64,000 bases of DNA. Source: Cyprinodon diabolis. Taxonomy: Eukaryota; Chordata; Actinopteri; Cyprinodontiformes; Cyprinodontidae. The stretch spans positions 19,492,591 to 19,556,590 of the forward strand of contig CM060078.1 of NCBI GenBank assembly GCA_030533445.1. Reading direction: 5' to 3'. The translations under genes and the position numbers were made by a program. The notes below the pieces were generated by a model. That model did not search any database. It was not told the DNA's origin and saw nothing but the letters and a program-made list of their open reading frames with translations. Numbering within the stretch: position 1 is the stretch's first letter; the number at the start of each line of letters is the position of its first letter. Positions 13,001 through 23,904 of this stretch are shown here, one piece after another.

Positions 13001-13291
13001 CATAGCCCCTCTGATGATCAGGGCTGTAGCGTGCTAATTATAAAACTTTCACTCTAAATTTATATTTTAAATATGTATTAGGCTGACAGGCAATAGACTG
13101 ACTTCTTAAGTGCTGTTATGATAAAAAAAAATTTAAACTCCATCCAGATACAAGGAAATGTCCCAATACCCAATACAATTTTTGCTATTGCGGCAAAATA
13201 CATATTCTGGTTAAAAGTAAGATTGTGGAAGGGGCAAAAGTGATAGAAATGTGAATAAGGTTGATCGTAGGTATTCAAAAATGCTTGCAAC
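10053..13291. other. anonymous AT-rich sequence with LINE-like remnants
   Basis: At about 10690-11110 the minus strand resembles the 3' untranslated region of a fish LINE ('gtacaaatcaacacctgtaatac', 'cattgtcccgtacctgga'); confidence is low. At about 11736-11800 the text 'aagactttattgatctcaca' is the reverse complement of the 'gatcaataaagt' tail also seen in the SINE at 55.4 kb, so a short LINE or SINE 3' end lies here. Otherwise no gene or RNA is supported. Confidence 0.4.
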
Positions 13292-14062
13292 TGTCAAGCT
13301 CAGAACAATAGGTTCCAGTATTCGAGGTGGACAAACAAATTCTCAAAACATTTACTGAAAACTGAAGTGAGCAGCGTTGGCATCTAAGGCAGGAACCTCT
13401 GCGGTAGCAGAAAACAGCTTAGTGAACACGTCTTTCTGGAAGGGGATGATAACAAATGTGTGAGTCACTAACATGGTCTTATAGTTCAGTCCGAATCCAG
13501 AGGGTGTTTTTGGTTCTAGCTGGTCGGCTGCCAACATGAGGCAGCGGTTACCGTACAGAGAGTCCCAGATACTGATAAATCGTGACTAGAAGACAGGCAG
13601 GAGATTAGAACCGAGCAGACGAAGGTAGGATAATCCAGAGGGTGAAGCCAAAGCAAATGTCGGTGTTGTGCTCTGTTTTCAGAAACAGGAGGTCAGAGAT
13701 CCAGTGAGGTGCAGAGGTAGACTCTAGAATGGAGTCTGATGACAATTCCAGGTTCAGCACACAGAAAGGCAGAGATCCGGCAGGAGTCAGAGGACACGTC
13801 AAGCAAACAGATCAGAACAGAGACAGGCAGACGCAGAGGTTAGGAGGCAGAACAGGTCAGGATTAGGTTATCAGAATACATGAATGCTAGAAGTGTTCTC
13901 CCCAACGGCTCAAAAATAATTTGGCAGTGATGACTGATCTGAAGGCTGGTTAAATAGAGACTGAAGCAGGTGGATCAGATAAGCAGGTAATGAGAACTGG
14001 GCGGACCTAAGCCGGTGTGTGAAATCAGTAATCAGACCAGACATCAGTGCCAAGATCATAAC
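13292..14062 (-). mobile_element. decayed solo LTR (family shared with the 51.8-kb LTR)
   Basis: The left end TGTCAAGCTCAG and right end 'caagatcata' fit the minus orientation of an LTR. Near the left end, 'ccagtattcgaggtgg' corresponds to 'ccttgaatactgg' at the 3' end of the LTR at 51805-52860, so the two are relatives in opposite orientation. On the minus strand it is a C/T-rich leader-like sequence without a long frame. The right terminus has lost the TGACA end and no target duplication can be seen, so it is older than the other LTRs. The small open frames inside (such as 13605-13802) are not genes. Confidence 0.6.
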
Positions 14063-15553
14063 TTAAATCAATATGTTGAAAAAACATAAAGAAATAAAGA
14101 ATGATAACACTCGATACAATAATAAACAAAATAAAAATAAACAGCTAAATGTGATATTTTCAACAAAGACACAGTAACTTCAAGTTTTTTTGATTGTTAT
14201 AAACTTTTAGTTAAGTTTAAACTGTAATCTTTTATAATTAGTGGGTAATTTATATATTGGGTAACCTATGTATTTCAGCTTTTTTCTTTTCACTCTGTTA
14301 ATTTCAGTCCTCCCATAAATAGATGTATAACTTAAGTGTCCCTTTCCTGTTTTTAAAAACAGGTCACCTAACACTAACAGTATAACCGGAAGTGTACACC
14401 TTTCATTTCGTCATACAATGATCCTATTTTATTTTGTTATATTTGATATTCCACTGTGTGTCTCCATTTGCCAATTAATATGCTAATGATAATGATGACA
14501 ATAATACATTTTCCTGCTAAGGTACAAATAAAGAATACTTTTATACTAAAACATTGATATCGTTTGTACTGTAACTTTGAATGTGGTCGATGCAAAGGAA
14601 TTCAGCAGCAGTCCCGAACATTACTGGTCATTTTGCACACTTTTAGTGATTAACTACTGTACATTCCGTAAAAGTATTGGTAAAATATTCATTTACAAAC
14701 TTCATAAATATAATCATTAAACAGCATTGAAGATGCACTAAAATGTACTTGTTTTCAAGAGCATGTTGTTCACTTATCAGCTGTTTATTCTGCTCTTTGA
14801 CCTGATCTCCCCTCCGCTCTGGAGCAGCAGGACGCTGCCTTTTAGCCTTTATGAGAAATCCTTGTTGAGCTTTCAGCCCTGGTCAATTTGGGTAAGCAAC
14901 GAGAAAGTAGAGCCCTTCACCCGTTGTAGTAACATATTTATGCGCTTCAATTTTGCTGATGCAATATGTAACGTATTGATTTAATTAAATCTATTGAGCC
15001 TCCCCTCTTTCAGAGAGCTCGACATGTTTGCCGACTTCCAGCATTAATATACTGAAGCTGCCAGAAGCAAAGAGGGGCTGCCTCTGTTAGTAGTTCTGTA
15101 GCCAATGTAGTGCAAAAATTAATAATAATTTGAAATAGTCAATTTATATTAATTTTGATGCTAATTAGTTCATAATTAATTAATTAATTCATTCAGTCAT
15201 TATTGATCATATCAAGGTACTATGTTGTTAGAAACGATTATTTGACAACCCTCGTCAGATCAGAATGGAAAAAAAGAAAATATATGACACTCAATACAAC
15301 TTTTAGTTGCTTTTTTTCCTATGCAAAAGTTCTTTAAGTAAAAAGATCTATTGCATAAATCACAATCCTAATCTCAGCTCATACATGCATTATGCTTATG
15401 AGTAAATCAGTGGCACTTCCGCCAGTTGGCTAATAATTCTTTAGCAGCAGTTCTCTGTGTGGCAAGTCTGCAAATTATGCTTCAGTGACACCATCAACAA
15501 ATAACATTTTGTTGTGTACTTGTGTGAGGGAATCGGTTAGTCTCAGTGCAGTA
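14063..15553. other. anonymous AT-rich sequence
   Basis: No gene is supported. The best open frame (14763-14984, plus) has no recognisable domain. There is a short (TTAA)n-like run at about 15172-15188. Confidence 0.45.
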
Positions 15554-16780
15554 TACACTCACCAGCCACTTTATTAGGTACCCCATGCTAGTAACCGGTT
15601 GGACCCCCTTTTGCCTTCAGAACTGCCTCAATTCTTCGTGGCATAGATTCAACAAGGTGCTGGAAGCATTCCTCAGGGAGTTTGGTCCATATTGACATGA
15701 TGGCATCACACAGTTGCCGCAGATTTGTCGGCTGCACATCCATGATGCGAATCTCCCGTTACACCACATCCCAAAGATGCTCTATTAGATTGAGATCTGG
15801 TGACTGTGGAGGCCATTTGAGTACAGTGAACTCATTGTCATGTTCAAGAAACCAGTCTGAGATGATTCCAGCTTTATGACATGGCGCATTATCCTGCTGA
15901 AAGTAGCCATCAGAAGTTGGGTACATTGTGGTCATAAAGGGATGGACATGGTCAGCAACAATACTCAGGTAGGCTGTGGCGTTGCAACGATGCTCAATTG
16001 ATACCAAGGGGCCCAAAGAGTGCCAAGGAAATATTCCCCACACCATGCCACCACCACCACCAGCCTGAACCGTTGATACAAGGCAGGATGGATCCATGCT
16101 TTCATGTTGTAGACGCCAAATTCTGACCCTACCATCCGAATGTCGCAGCAGAAATCGAGACTCATCAGACCAGGCAACGTTTTTCCAATCTTCTATTGTC
16201 CAATTTCGATGAGCTTGTGCAAATTGTAGCCTCAGTTTCCTCTTCTTAGCTGAAAGGAGTGGCACCCGGTGTGGTCTTCTGCTGCTGTAGCCCATCTGCC
16301 TCAAAGTTCGACGTACTGTGCATTCAGAGATGCTCTTCTGCCCACCTTGGTTGTAACGGGTGGTTATTTGAGTCACTGTTGCCCTTCTATCAGCTCGAAC
16401 CAGTCTGGCCATTCTCCTCTGACCTCTGGCATCAACAAGGCATTTCCGCCCACAGAACAGCCGCTCACTGGATGTTTTTTTCTTTTTTGAACCATTCTCT
16501 GTAAACCCTAGAGATGGTTGTGCGTGAAAATCCCAGTAGATCAGCAGTTTCTGAAATACTCAGACCAGCCCTTCTGGCACCAACAATCATGCCACGTTCA
16601 AAGTCACTCAAATCACCTTTCTTCTCCATACTGATGCTCGGTTTGAACTGCAGGACATTGTCTTAAACCATGTCTACATGCCTAAATGCACTGAGTTGCC
16701 GCCATGTGATTGGCTGCTTAGAAATTAAGTGTTAACGAGCAGTTGGACAAGTGTACCTAATAAAGTGGCCGGTGAGTGTA
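15554..16780 (-). mobile_element. Tc1/mariner transposon, DD36E type, copy 1 (defective)
   Basis: The element spans 15556-16778 (1,223 bp) between TA dinucleotides (15554-15555 and 16779-16780). Its terminal repeats read CACTCACCAGCCACTTTATT on the left and, reverse-complemented, CACTCACCGGCCACTTTATT on the right. The transposase gene runs on the minus strand. The same family is present at 59.6 kb in the opposite orientation. Spacing of the catalytic residues (36) matches the DD36E lineage described in vertebrates as Incomer; that name is my inference. Confidence 0.92.
15588..16629 (-). pseudogene. DD36E transposase, copy 1, inactivated by a frameshift and a stop
   Basis: The frame starts at an ATG on the complement of 16627-16629 (MEKKGDLSDFERGMIVGARR). 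In the N-terminal helix-turn-helix region a run of seven T at 16475-16481 (six A at the matching place in copy 2) shifts the frame. The downstream part is open from the complement of 16412 and shows the catalytic motifs WSDESRF, QQDNAPCH and LNLIEHLWD, with 36 residues between the second Asp and the Glu. A stop (TAA on the minus strand, complement of 15759-15761) replaces the Glu codon present in copy 2 just after WDVV and removes about 57 residues. The usual Pro of NPIEH is Leu here. No full-length protein can be made. Confidence 0.92.
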
Positions 16781-17463
16781 CTTTGCAAATCCCATCTCAT
16801 ACGCAGTTCCATGTGTGTCCACTAGGTCTGTCACTGAGGAGTGATTCACTACCAGTGCTATGCTGGAAGTGACACAGTCATTAACCTGCTTATTGCACCT
16901 GCCAGGATGTGATTCATTCATTCAATTTACCTAAGTATGTTATGATAATGGGGACGGGGTGTTTGAATGCCTGACTTTACATTAGCCATTAGCTTTGAAT
17001 GGTAGCCTTTGTTTAAATTAAAGAACCTGGAAGCTCCAACTTCCAGCAAGGCAGGAGCAAATGAAGTCATTCAGTTCAGTCCATTCGCTCAAATGATTAG
17101 ATTGTTTGCATAAATTGTTTAAGAATAAAACAGGACTCGTCTCTTCCTCAATTACATATATAACATCACCTGTCTCACATGACCTTTTCTGTCAATGTTG
17201 CTGAAACTCTTTTATTACAAAACCCACCTGACCCTTTTTTCCAATCGTTCCAACCTATTTGGAGATGTTTCATCACCTCTTTTCCAAACTCAAAATTCCT
17301 CAGAAATGTTGACTCTTGGAACCACTTGGGTCCACAAGTATTATATCTTGCTACAGCTATTATTATTATTATTTGTTTCTTTCACATGTTAATCTCAAAT
17401 CTCCAATGTTATCCCATATCTGTACTGACCACCGTTATCTGCTACTACCGACCTCCTCTGATA
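16781..17463. other. anonymous sequence
   Basis: No gene is supported. Several overlapping open frames at 17179-17484 are short and lack recognisable domains. Confidence 0.45.
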
Positions 17464-17688
17464 CACTGTGTGCTGAATTATTAGCTGTATTTTTGAGGAT
17501 TATTTTTATAATTGGGCCACAATTGTGTTCTCAATCAACCCAAAAGACTCCTTAATATCAAAGTTTCATATTTTTGGAAGTTGATTTGGTTTTTTTGTAG
17601 ATCTGGCCATTTTATGAGGATGCCTGTGTGTGCAGGTAAATATTACTGTGCAGAATTATTAGGCAAACGTGATAAAAACAAATACTGT

Positions 17689-17723
17689 ATATACCCATCT
17701 CACTTGTTGTGAGATGGGTATAT
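17689..17723. repeat. perfect 15-bp hairpin
   Basis: The left arm atatacccatctcac (17689-17703) and right arm gtgagatgggtatat (17709-17723) are perfect reverse complements with a 5-nt loop. It sits inside the untranslated part of the Tc1/mariner relic. It does not have the U-tract of a bacterial terminator and is best explained as a local inverted duplication. Confidence 0.85.
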
Positions 17724-17737
17724 ATTTGAATTCCAGT

Positions 17738-19075
17738 CACCAATCAGTGACCAATTTAGCCACCTTTCTTCACCATGACCCTTAAAAGCCTTCCATCCAT
17801 AGTTTTTCTCAGTGTCTTGATCTTTTTGCGATCCACATTGCATGCAGCAGCCACCACAGCCTCCAAGACACTGTTCAGAATGGTGTATTTGTTTTTCCCT
17901 CCCTGTAGATCTCACATTTCATGAAGGACCACAGGTTCAAATCAGGCGAACAAGGCGGCTATGTCATTATTTTTCTTCTTTTAGACTTTTTCCGGCCAGT
18001 CATGGTGTGGTGTATTTTGATACGTGTTACAGAGCATTGCCCTGCATGAATATCATGTTTTTCTTGAATGATGGGGACTTCTTCTTGTACCACTGTTTGA
18101 AGAAGTTGTCTTCCAGAAAAGGTCCCACAAGCTCATCTTTGATGATACCAGCCCATGCAGTACCAGTACCCCACCTCCAACTTGCTGGAGTTTGAGTCGA
18201 TAAGAACCTTGCTACCCTTTACTGTTCCAGCCTGGTGCCTATCCATCTGGCATATCAAGACTCACTCTCATTTCATTAGACCAAAACACCTTGGAGAAAT
18301 CAGTCCTCAAATATTTCTTGGCCCAACCTTGACCTTTTGTCTATTTTTGTTCAAAGGTGGCCTATTTTCCGCTTTCCTTACCTTGGCCAGGTCCCTGCTA
18401 TTGAGCACCTTGTGCTTCTTAGTACTCCAGACATGTTGCAGCTCTGATATGGCACAACTGGTGGCTGATGGCTTCCTGGCCGCTTCAATTCAATTCAATT
18501 AAATTCAGTTTATTTATATAGCGCCAAATTCACAACACATGTCATCTCAAGGCACTTTACAGTTCAACCAGATCATACAGTCAAATTGATACAAAGTTTT
18601 ATATCTAAGGAAAACCAGTTGATTGCATTGACTCATTGACTCAAATACAATCCCTCACACTAAGCATGCTTGTAGCGACAGTGGAGAGGAAAAACTCCCT
18701 TTTAACAGGAAGAAACCTCCAGCAGAACCAGGCTCAGTGTGAGCGGCCATCTGCCGAGGCCGACTGGGGTTCAAGGAGACAGAAGCAGAGATACAAAAAG
18801 CAGCTGTAAAAGGCGGCCCCGTCCAGGAAATACACAGCCAGGCAGACGAGCTCCAAGGCAGCTTCACGCTTGATCCTTCTCAATTCATCAGGAGTAATTT
18901 TGCTTCTCCTTTTTTCAACATGCTTCTTGCACCCTTGTTGGCTATTTGCAATGAACCACTTGATTGTGCAATGATCATGCTTTTGAAGCAGGATCATTGC
19001 ACAATCTGCTACACCCCTCCAAATTGCTACACCCCTCTGAAATACATCTGACAATTTTTGACTTTTTAAAGTCAA
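17738..19075 (-). pseudogene. transposase relic of the 17.5-19.2 kb Tc1/mariner element
   Basis: Minus-strand pieces of a transposase are readable in several frames. The N-terminal DNA-binding part shows HCTIKWFIANSQQG and VEKRRSKITPDELRRIK (about 18870-18990). The first catalytic motif reads WSNEMRVSLD (near 18255-18290), where the usual Asp is Asn. The C-terminal end reads MDGRLLRVMVKKGG followed by a stop and IGH (near 17735-17800). Stops, frameshifts and the embedded L2 fragment (18488-18856) destroy the gene. Identification is by motif order and memory of the family. Confidence 0.75.
18488..18856 (-). mobile_element. L2-clade LINE, 3'-end fragment nested in the Tc1/mariner relic
   Basis: About 370 bp match the 3' terminus of the L2 copies at 22 and 24 kb in minus orientation, starting with the (ATTCA)n-like tail and 'ttatttatatagcgccaaat'. 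It is flanked by ggccgcttca (18478-18487) and ggcagcttca (18857-18866), which differ at one position and look like a 10-bp target duplication. The L2 sequence itself carries 'ggcagct' at this point, so part of the right repeat could be microhomology at the 5' junction. Confidence 0.85.
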
Positions 19076-19420
19076 AATAAATATTTAAGTACACCTTATA
19101 TAGGGAATTGATGTCATTAGGCCACACCCCTTCTCATTACAGAGATGCACACCACCTGATTTACTTAATTGGTAGTTGACTTTCAAGCCTATACACCTTG
19201 GACTAGGACAACATGTATGAAAAGGATGAACATCCAGATTGGGTTCTTGATCCGTGTCAGTTTTATCAAGAACTGGCAATGTTAAAGTCATACAAACATG
19301 GGTAGAAATAATCTCTTTTTGGGCCATATTGAAGTTTCAAGTGTATTTTGTTTATATTGATGGAATGTCCCTTTTTAAAATGGCTTTAAAAAACACTGAC
19401 TTTAGGTATTTCAAAAGATT

Positions 19421-20087
19421 CTTTGTGTCATGATTGGTTCAGAGAGGCCCAATATGCAGAACACCACGGGAAACAAGGAAAAGGTTTAAATGAGTTTATT
19501 AATAAAGCACATGGAAATGAGTCAGGAACTGGTTCACATCTGAAGGACAGGTTCACAGGAGACTGTAGGGATGACAGTTCAGTTAGCCACGTAGCAGATG
19601 AATGTGGAATTGTTATCTTCAGAGATCTACCTTGAAAAGTCCGGGTTTGGCTTTGAGAGAGGCACTGTTGGGTCCAGAGACTGTTTGTTTCAGCAGATTT
19701 CAATGGCAGCTTCAGCGTCTTGCATCTAGCGTTTGGACAGACCTTGGTTTTCCAGCTCTTAGTCCAGAGCAGCATGGGAATCCAGAGGAAGCTCATCCAG
19801 AGCTTACAAGGCCAAAACAGGTTTCCTGTAAGCAGAGACAAAAAGGGAATAAAAAATCCAACTAGGAGATTAAAGCAACAAGGATTTCACAGAGGAAGTG
19901 AGGCTCAGGTGCTAACCAAACTGGATAAACACTGCGGCGTTGATGCGAGGTCTGAGGGCTGCTTATATAGTGGAGGATCCTCCTGATGATGAGATGGGCT
20001 TCAGGTGTGTCGAAAGGCGCAGCTCAAGAGGATCCACAGCGAACTCTGCTGGAGACAGGTGGAACTTCTCCAGATCCCAACACTTTG
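19421..20087 (-). mobile_element. solo LTR A (LTR retrotransposon)
   Basis: The LTR spans 19426-20082 (657 bp), starts TGTCATGATTGG and ends TCCCAACA. It is flanked by a perfect 5-bp duplication, CTTTG (19421-19425 and 20083-20087). On the minus strand a TATATAAG box lies near 19961-19970 and an AATAAA signal at about 19494-19500, giving the U3-R-U5 order of an LTR. No internal gag/pol or second LTR is adjacent, so it is a solo LTR. A close relative (B) is at 45.6 kb. The 137-residue minus-strand frame inside (19428-19841) is LTR sequence, not a gene. The superfamily cannot be told from an LTR alone; Ty3/gypsy is my guess. Confidence 0.88.
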
Positions 20088-21152
20088 AAGTTAAGTTGCA
20101 TATTTGAAGCTGCTCCTGACCCACTTTAAATTTTCATCACCGGGCTATCAGAATTACTGTTTGCGGTTTCATTCTGTGTTTTACATTGAATCACATCAGT
20201 TAAAGTTATTGGGCGTGACATTGTTAGGAAGTGTTTGTTGTGAATATAAAAAAAATGTAGGTGATTTATGTTTCATTCATGGACTCTCACAAGGAATCTA
20301 TACATTGAAGACACCATCTAAATACACACGAAGCAACAATTTGGAAGAGATACACTTGGAAAATGATGGAATAAAAAATGACAATCGTTGTTTCATGAGA
20401 CTGAGGCTCCGCCTATCAAAACACAAAAACAGAACAGCATTATCTCACACCAGACTCTGTGGGGGAAAAAAAGACTAAGATCAAATAGATGAGCTGATGC
20501 TGGAGGGATTTGGTTCAAAAGAAAAGGTTTCTATATGCGTAGCTAAGAATATAGGTCAATAAGACATTTACACTCCTTTATAAATTTGAGATATCTTATG
20601 AGGCACTGCAAATGAGGACTCCCACTCTCCCAGCATGATTGTTTTGTGGCTGCCAAGGAGATGAATCAGAAACTTAAATAAAGAGCAAACACTAAACCAT
20701 TTTCAGCTAAGCAGAAACAAGATAGGATTTATTTTACTTGTCCACTGCGAACTTTGTTTTTTAGACTATTTAGTAAGAGTTTCTATACACAGCTTTACAG
20801 CCATATACTTCAGTTTACTGCATCTTATTCTAAAAAGTTTTCCTTGAAATTGCATTTGACCCAGTTTTCGCCGATACCTCTAAAAAATCCAGGGCAACCA
20901 AAGGAGCATTTAAGATGGTCATGGAACCTATGGATCGTTGAATATGATCAACCAGTCAGTTGGGAAAACCTCTTTAGAAGACATCTACATTTTTGTCCAA
21001 CTTGCTGTGTTCAAGAGAAAAACTGATATTTCACACACTGCATCCTTGGACATAACACATCTTTGAAATATGTCGGCAACATAGGATCAAGTTCTGAGTA
21101 TGGTTTTTTCCCCCTGTTACAGTGAAACTAGTAGCAAAGGCGTATGGAGTAG
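20088..21152. other. anonymous sequence
   Basis: No gene is supported. The open frames at 20104-20478 and 20754-21026 have no recognisable domain, start context or splice signals that I can defend. Confidence 0.45.
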
Positions 21153-21761
21153 AATAAAGTAAAAAATCTTGGTGTTGTTTTTGATCAGGACCTGTCATTT
21201 AAATCCCATATCAAAGAGGTTTCTAGAATTTCCTTCTTTCATCTGAGGAACATTGCAAAAATGAGAAATCTCCTGTCCAGGGGTGATGCTGAGAAACTAG
21301 TGCATGCATTTGTTACTTCAACGCTGGACTATTGTAATTCTTTACTATCAGGAAGTCCACAAGCTGTAGTTAAAAGCCTTCAGCTGATCCAAAATGCTGC
21401 AGCCAGAGTTCTGATGAAAATTAAAAAGAGAGATCACATCTCTCCTATCCTGGCTTCTCTTCATTGGCTTCCTGTTAAATCCAGAATAGAATTTAAGATC
21501 CTCCTTCTCACATATAAAGCCGTAAATGGCCAAGCTCCATCTTATATCAGAGATCTGATTGTTCCTTATGTTCCTAACAGAGCACTTCGCTCTCAAACTG
21601 CAGGTTTACTAGTGGTTCCTAGAATTTCTAAAAATAGAATGGGAGGCAGATCTTTTAGTTATCAGGCTCCTCTCCTGTGGAACCAACTACCAGTTTTAGT
21701 CTGTGAGGCTGACACCCTGTCTACTTTTAAGGCCAGGCTTAAAACTTTCCTTTTTGATTAA
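21153..21761 (+). pseudogene. L2 LINE ORF2 protein, C-terminal fragment
   Basis: The open segment encodes the region after the reverse transcriptase palm: [18 protein letters not shown], then [41 protein letters not shown] and a C-terminus ending FKARLKTFLFD at the stop at 21759-21761. These motifs are standard for the C-terminal third of fish L2/CR1-type ORF2. The endonuclease and all catalytic reverse transcriptase motifs are missing because of 5' truncation, so the fragment has no enzymatic potential. The ATG at 21261 is internal and not a natural start. Confidence 0.88.
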
Positions 21762-22496
21762 GCTTATAGTTAGGGTGGCTCAGGTTATCCTGAGCTATCT
21801 CTATAGTTATGCTGCTATAGGCTTAGACTTCTGGAGGACATAGGGACCCCCATTTCAACTTTCTGCTTCATTCTCTCTCTGTTCTCCTATTCTGCAGAAT
21901 CTGTTAGTTCAATCTCTAACGTTCTGCTCTCTCTGCTTTTCCTCAGAGTAGCTTTGCCTCTTCTGTTCCTGTTTGGCTGTGACGGCATCCTGGAAAGAAA
22001 CATCAGCTGTGCTGCTTCCATCAACACCCTTGTTTATAGATGTTGGAGATCAGCCTGTTTTCCATTGTGGTCCTGTTTCTCTGACCGTGACTGAGTGGAT
22101 GTGCTCTCTTCGTCCTCTGGCATGGGAGCTGGCTCGGAGCTCGTCTGCCTGGCTGTGTGTTTCCTGGACGGGGCCGCCTTTTACAGCTGCTTTTTGTGTC
22201 TCTGCTTCTGTCTCCTTGAACCCCAGTCGGCCTCGGCAGATGGCCGCTCACACTGAGCCTGGTTCCGCTGGAGGTTTCTTCCTGTTAAAAGGGAGTTTTT
22301 CCTCTCCACTGTTGCTACAAGCATGCTTAGTGTTAGGGATTGTATTTCAGTCAATGAGTCAATGCAATCAACTGGTTTCCTTAGATAGAAAACTTTGTAT
22401 CAATTTGACTGTATGATCTGGTTGAACTGTAAAGTGCCTTGAGATGACTTGTGTTGTGAATTTGGCGCTATATAAATAAACTGAATTGAAAAATTG
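21153..22496 (+). mobile_element. L2-clade (Maui-type) LINE, 5'-truncated, with complete 3' end
   Basis: The copy begins abruptly inside the reverse transcriptase ORF at 21153, runs through the ORF end at 21761, and continues through a 3' UTR of about 730 bp to 'ctatataaataaactgaatt' followed by a short (TTGAA)n-like tail. Four other fragments of this family occur in the window (0.57, 2.25, 18.5 and 23.9 kb). The 5' truncation is typical of target-primed reverse transcription. The assignment to L2/Maui rests on C-terminal protein motifs and the tail. Confidence 0.88.
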
Positions 22497-23904
22497 AAAT
22501 AAAGGGGACATCTGGAAATAAAAACTACAGACAAACCACAAAGCACCTGCACTGATGTTGTGTAAAATGTATGTCTTTTCTTTGCTTTACTTCCATCTCA
22601 TGACTGATTGAACATTGCTTATTATAATCCTATGGATCTCTTGAACATATTTCAAGTCTTATTATGTAAAAACCTTAAGAAGGTTATCTTAGCTTATAAC
22701 TACAACCCAATAAACAAACCTTTACTCTGTTTTATCAAGGTGATTGTCCAATTTTAATATGCTCCTTTGTATCTCATGTAAGTACCTATGACCTTTAGGG
22801 GAAAGGTTGTTTTTTTTAGAGCAAATGCACACAACTCTTTAGGTTATGACATGTCGATCTCTGTAGCTTTTATCATCCTAGTAAGAATCATAAAATAATG
22901 CTACTTGAGCGAGGGTCACCAATGTCCTTGTTAAAGAAGGAAAGTGTTTTTTCTTTCTTTGCAAACTAGTATTGCAGAGCAAATTTGTTCTACGTGGTAT
23001 TGAATTAGTGAGACTGAATAGAAATGTGTCTTCCAGCTCTCACATTCACATGGAGGCTGTCTGGCTGACCAGGGATTGTGCAGGGAGGATGGTGGGATGG
23101 GAATGGGTTTGGTCTTGGCTGTGACTGACAGATGGATGGCAGCGCAAATGACACCATCATGTAGAGCTAAAGCTTAGAGTTTTGTGACAAAGCAGTTGTA
23201 TGAGGTGGAGGAAATTAGGGGAATTGTTGGCGTTAGTGTTTCCAGCGGCAACTCGGCCACCAGTGCGGTTCGGAGTGTTTTTGGTGGCCTTATTTATTTT
23301 AGGTCTCAGTCTTTTTGGTGTTTCTGGTCCTATCTTTGTGTAGCTAAGTTTATTTTACTATCCCTGAAAAGTGTTTTAGTTTATCATACATGACAATCAA
23401 CCCCCCCCCCCCCTTTTCTTTATTAAAGTACCGCCTTTCTCATCCTCCATTCTTTTCTTCTCTTGCTCCTGTTGTCTTTCCTCTCCCTCTCCTCATACTT
23501 TCTTATCACTGTTGCCTTTTTTTATCCAACACAAACACTGCACTTTGAGGGGAAAAAAAGCTCCCGCTGCCACCGGTGGACATTAATAATTTAAGGTGCA
23601 GCTATTGCAGCACGAAAATGGAAATTAAACATAGGCTTTAAGTTGTGTGAATGATGGCAGGAAGCCAGTCGTGCATAAGCTCAAAGTGTGGGTGTGTTAG
23701 CTGAAAAATTAACACCAAGGCCACACATAAACAAACACTAACAGGTTTCAATATTTTATCGTAATACAGGAAATAACAAAAAAACAAGGCATATGCTGGT
23801 ACAATTTTCTCACACAATCCCCCCTAAAAAGAAAAGAATTCTAAAATCCACAGCTTGATCTATTAATCTATTAGTTAATCTATCTGAAATTAAAACCAAT
23901 CATA
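22497..23904. other. anonymous sequence with a poly(C) tract
   Basis: No gene is supported. A run of 13 C lies at 23401-23413, followed by a C/T-rich tract to about 23515. The frame at 23184-23393 has no recognisable domain. Confidence 0.45.

Larger units (their letters stand above)
17464..19231 (-). mobile_element. old Tc1/mariner-like transposon relic, interrupted by an L2 insertion
   Basis: The left end (about 17464) reads 'cactgtgtgctgaattatta', like the termini of a fish IS630-Tc1-mariner family that begins with '...gcagaattattaggc'. A second internal copy of 'gcagaattattaggc' lies at 17651. Similarity continues to about 19231, where the right terminus is lost. The minus strand encodes the transposase remnant. 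An L2 3' fragment (18488-18856) is embedded in the N-terminal part of the gene, so the L2 arrived later. Confidence 0.75.

Noticed and set aside
19428..19841. 137-residue minus frame
   Set aside because: It is inside solo LTR A; the matching region of LTR B breaks the frame differently.
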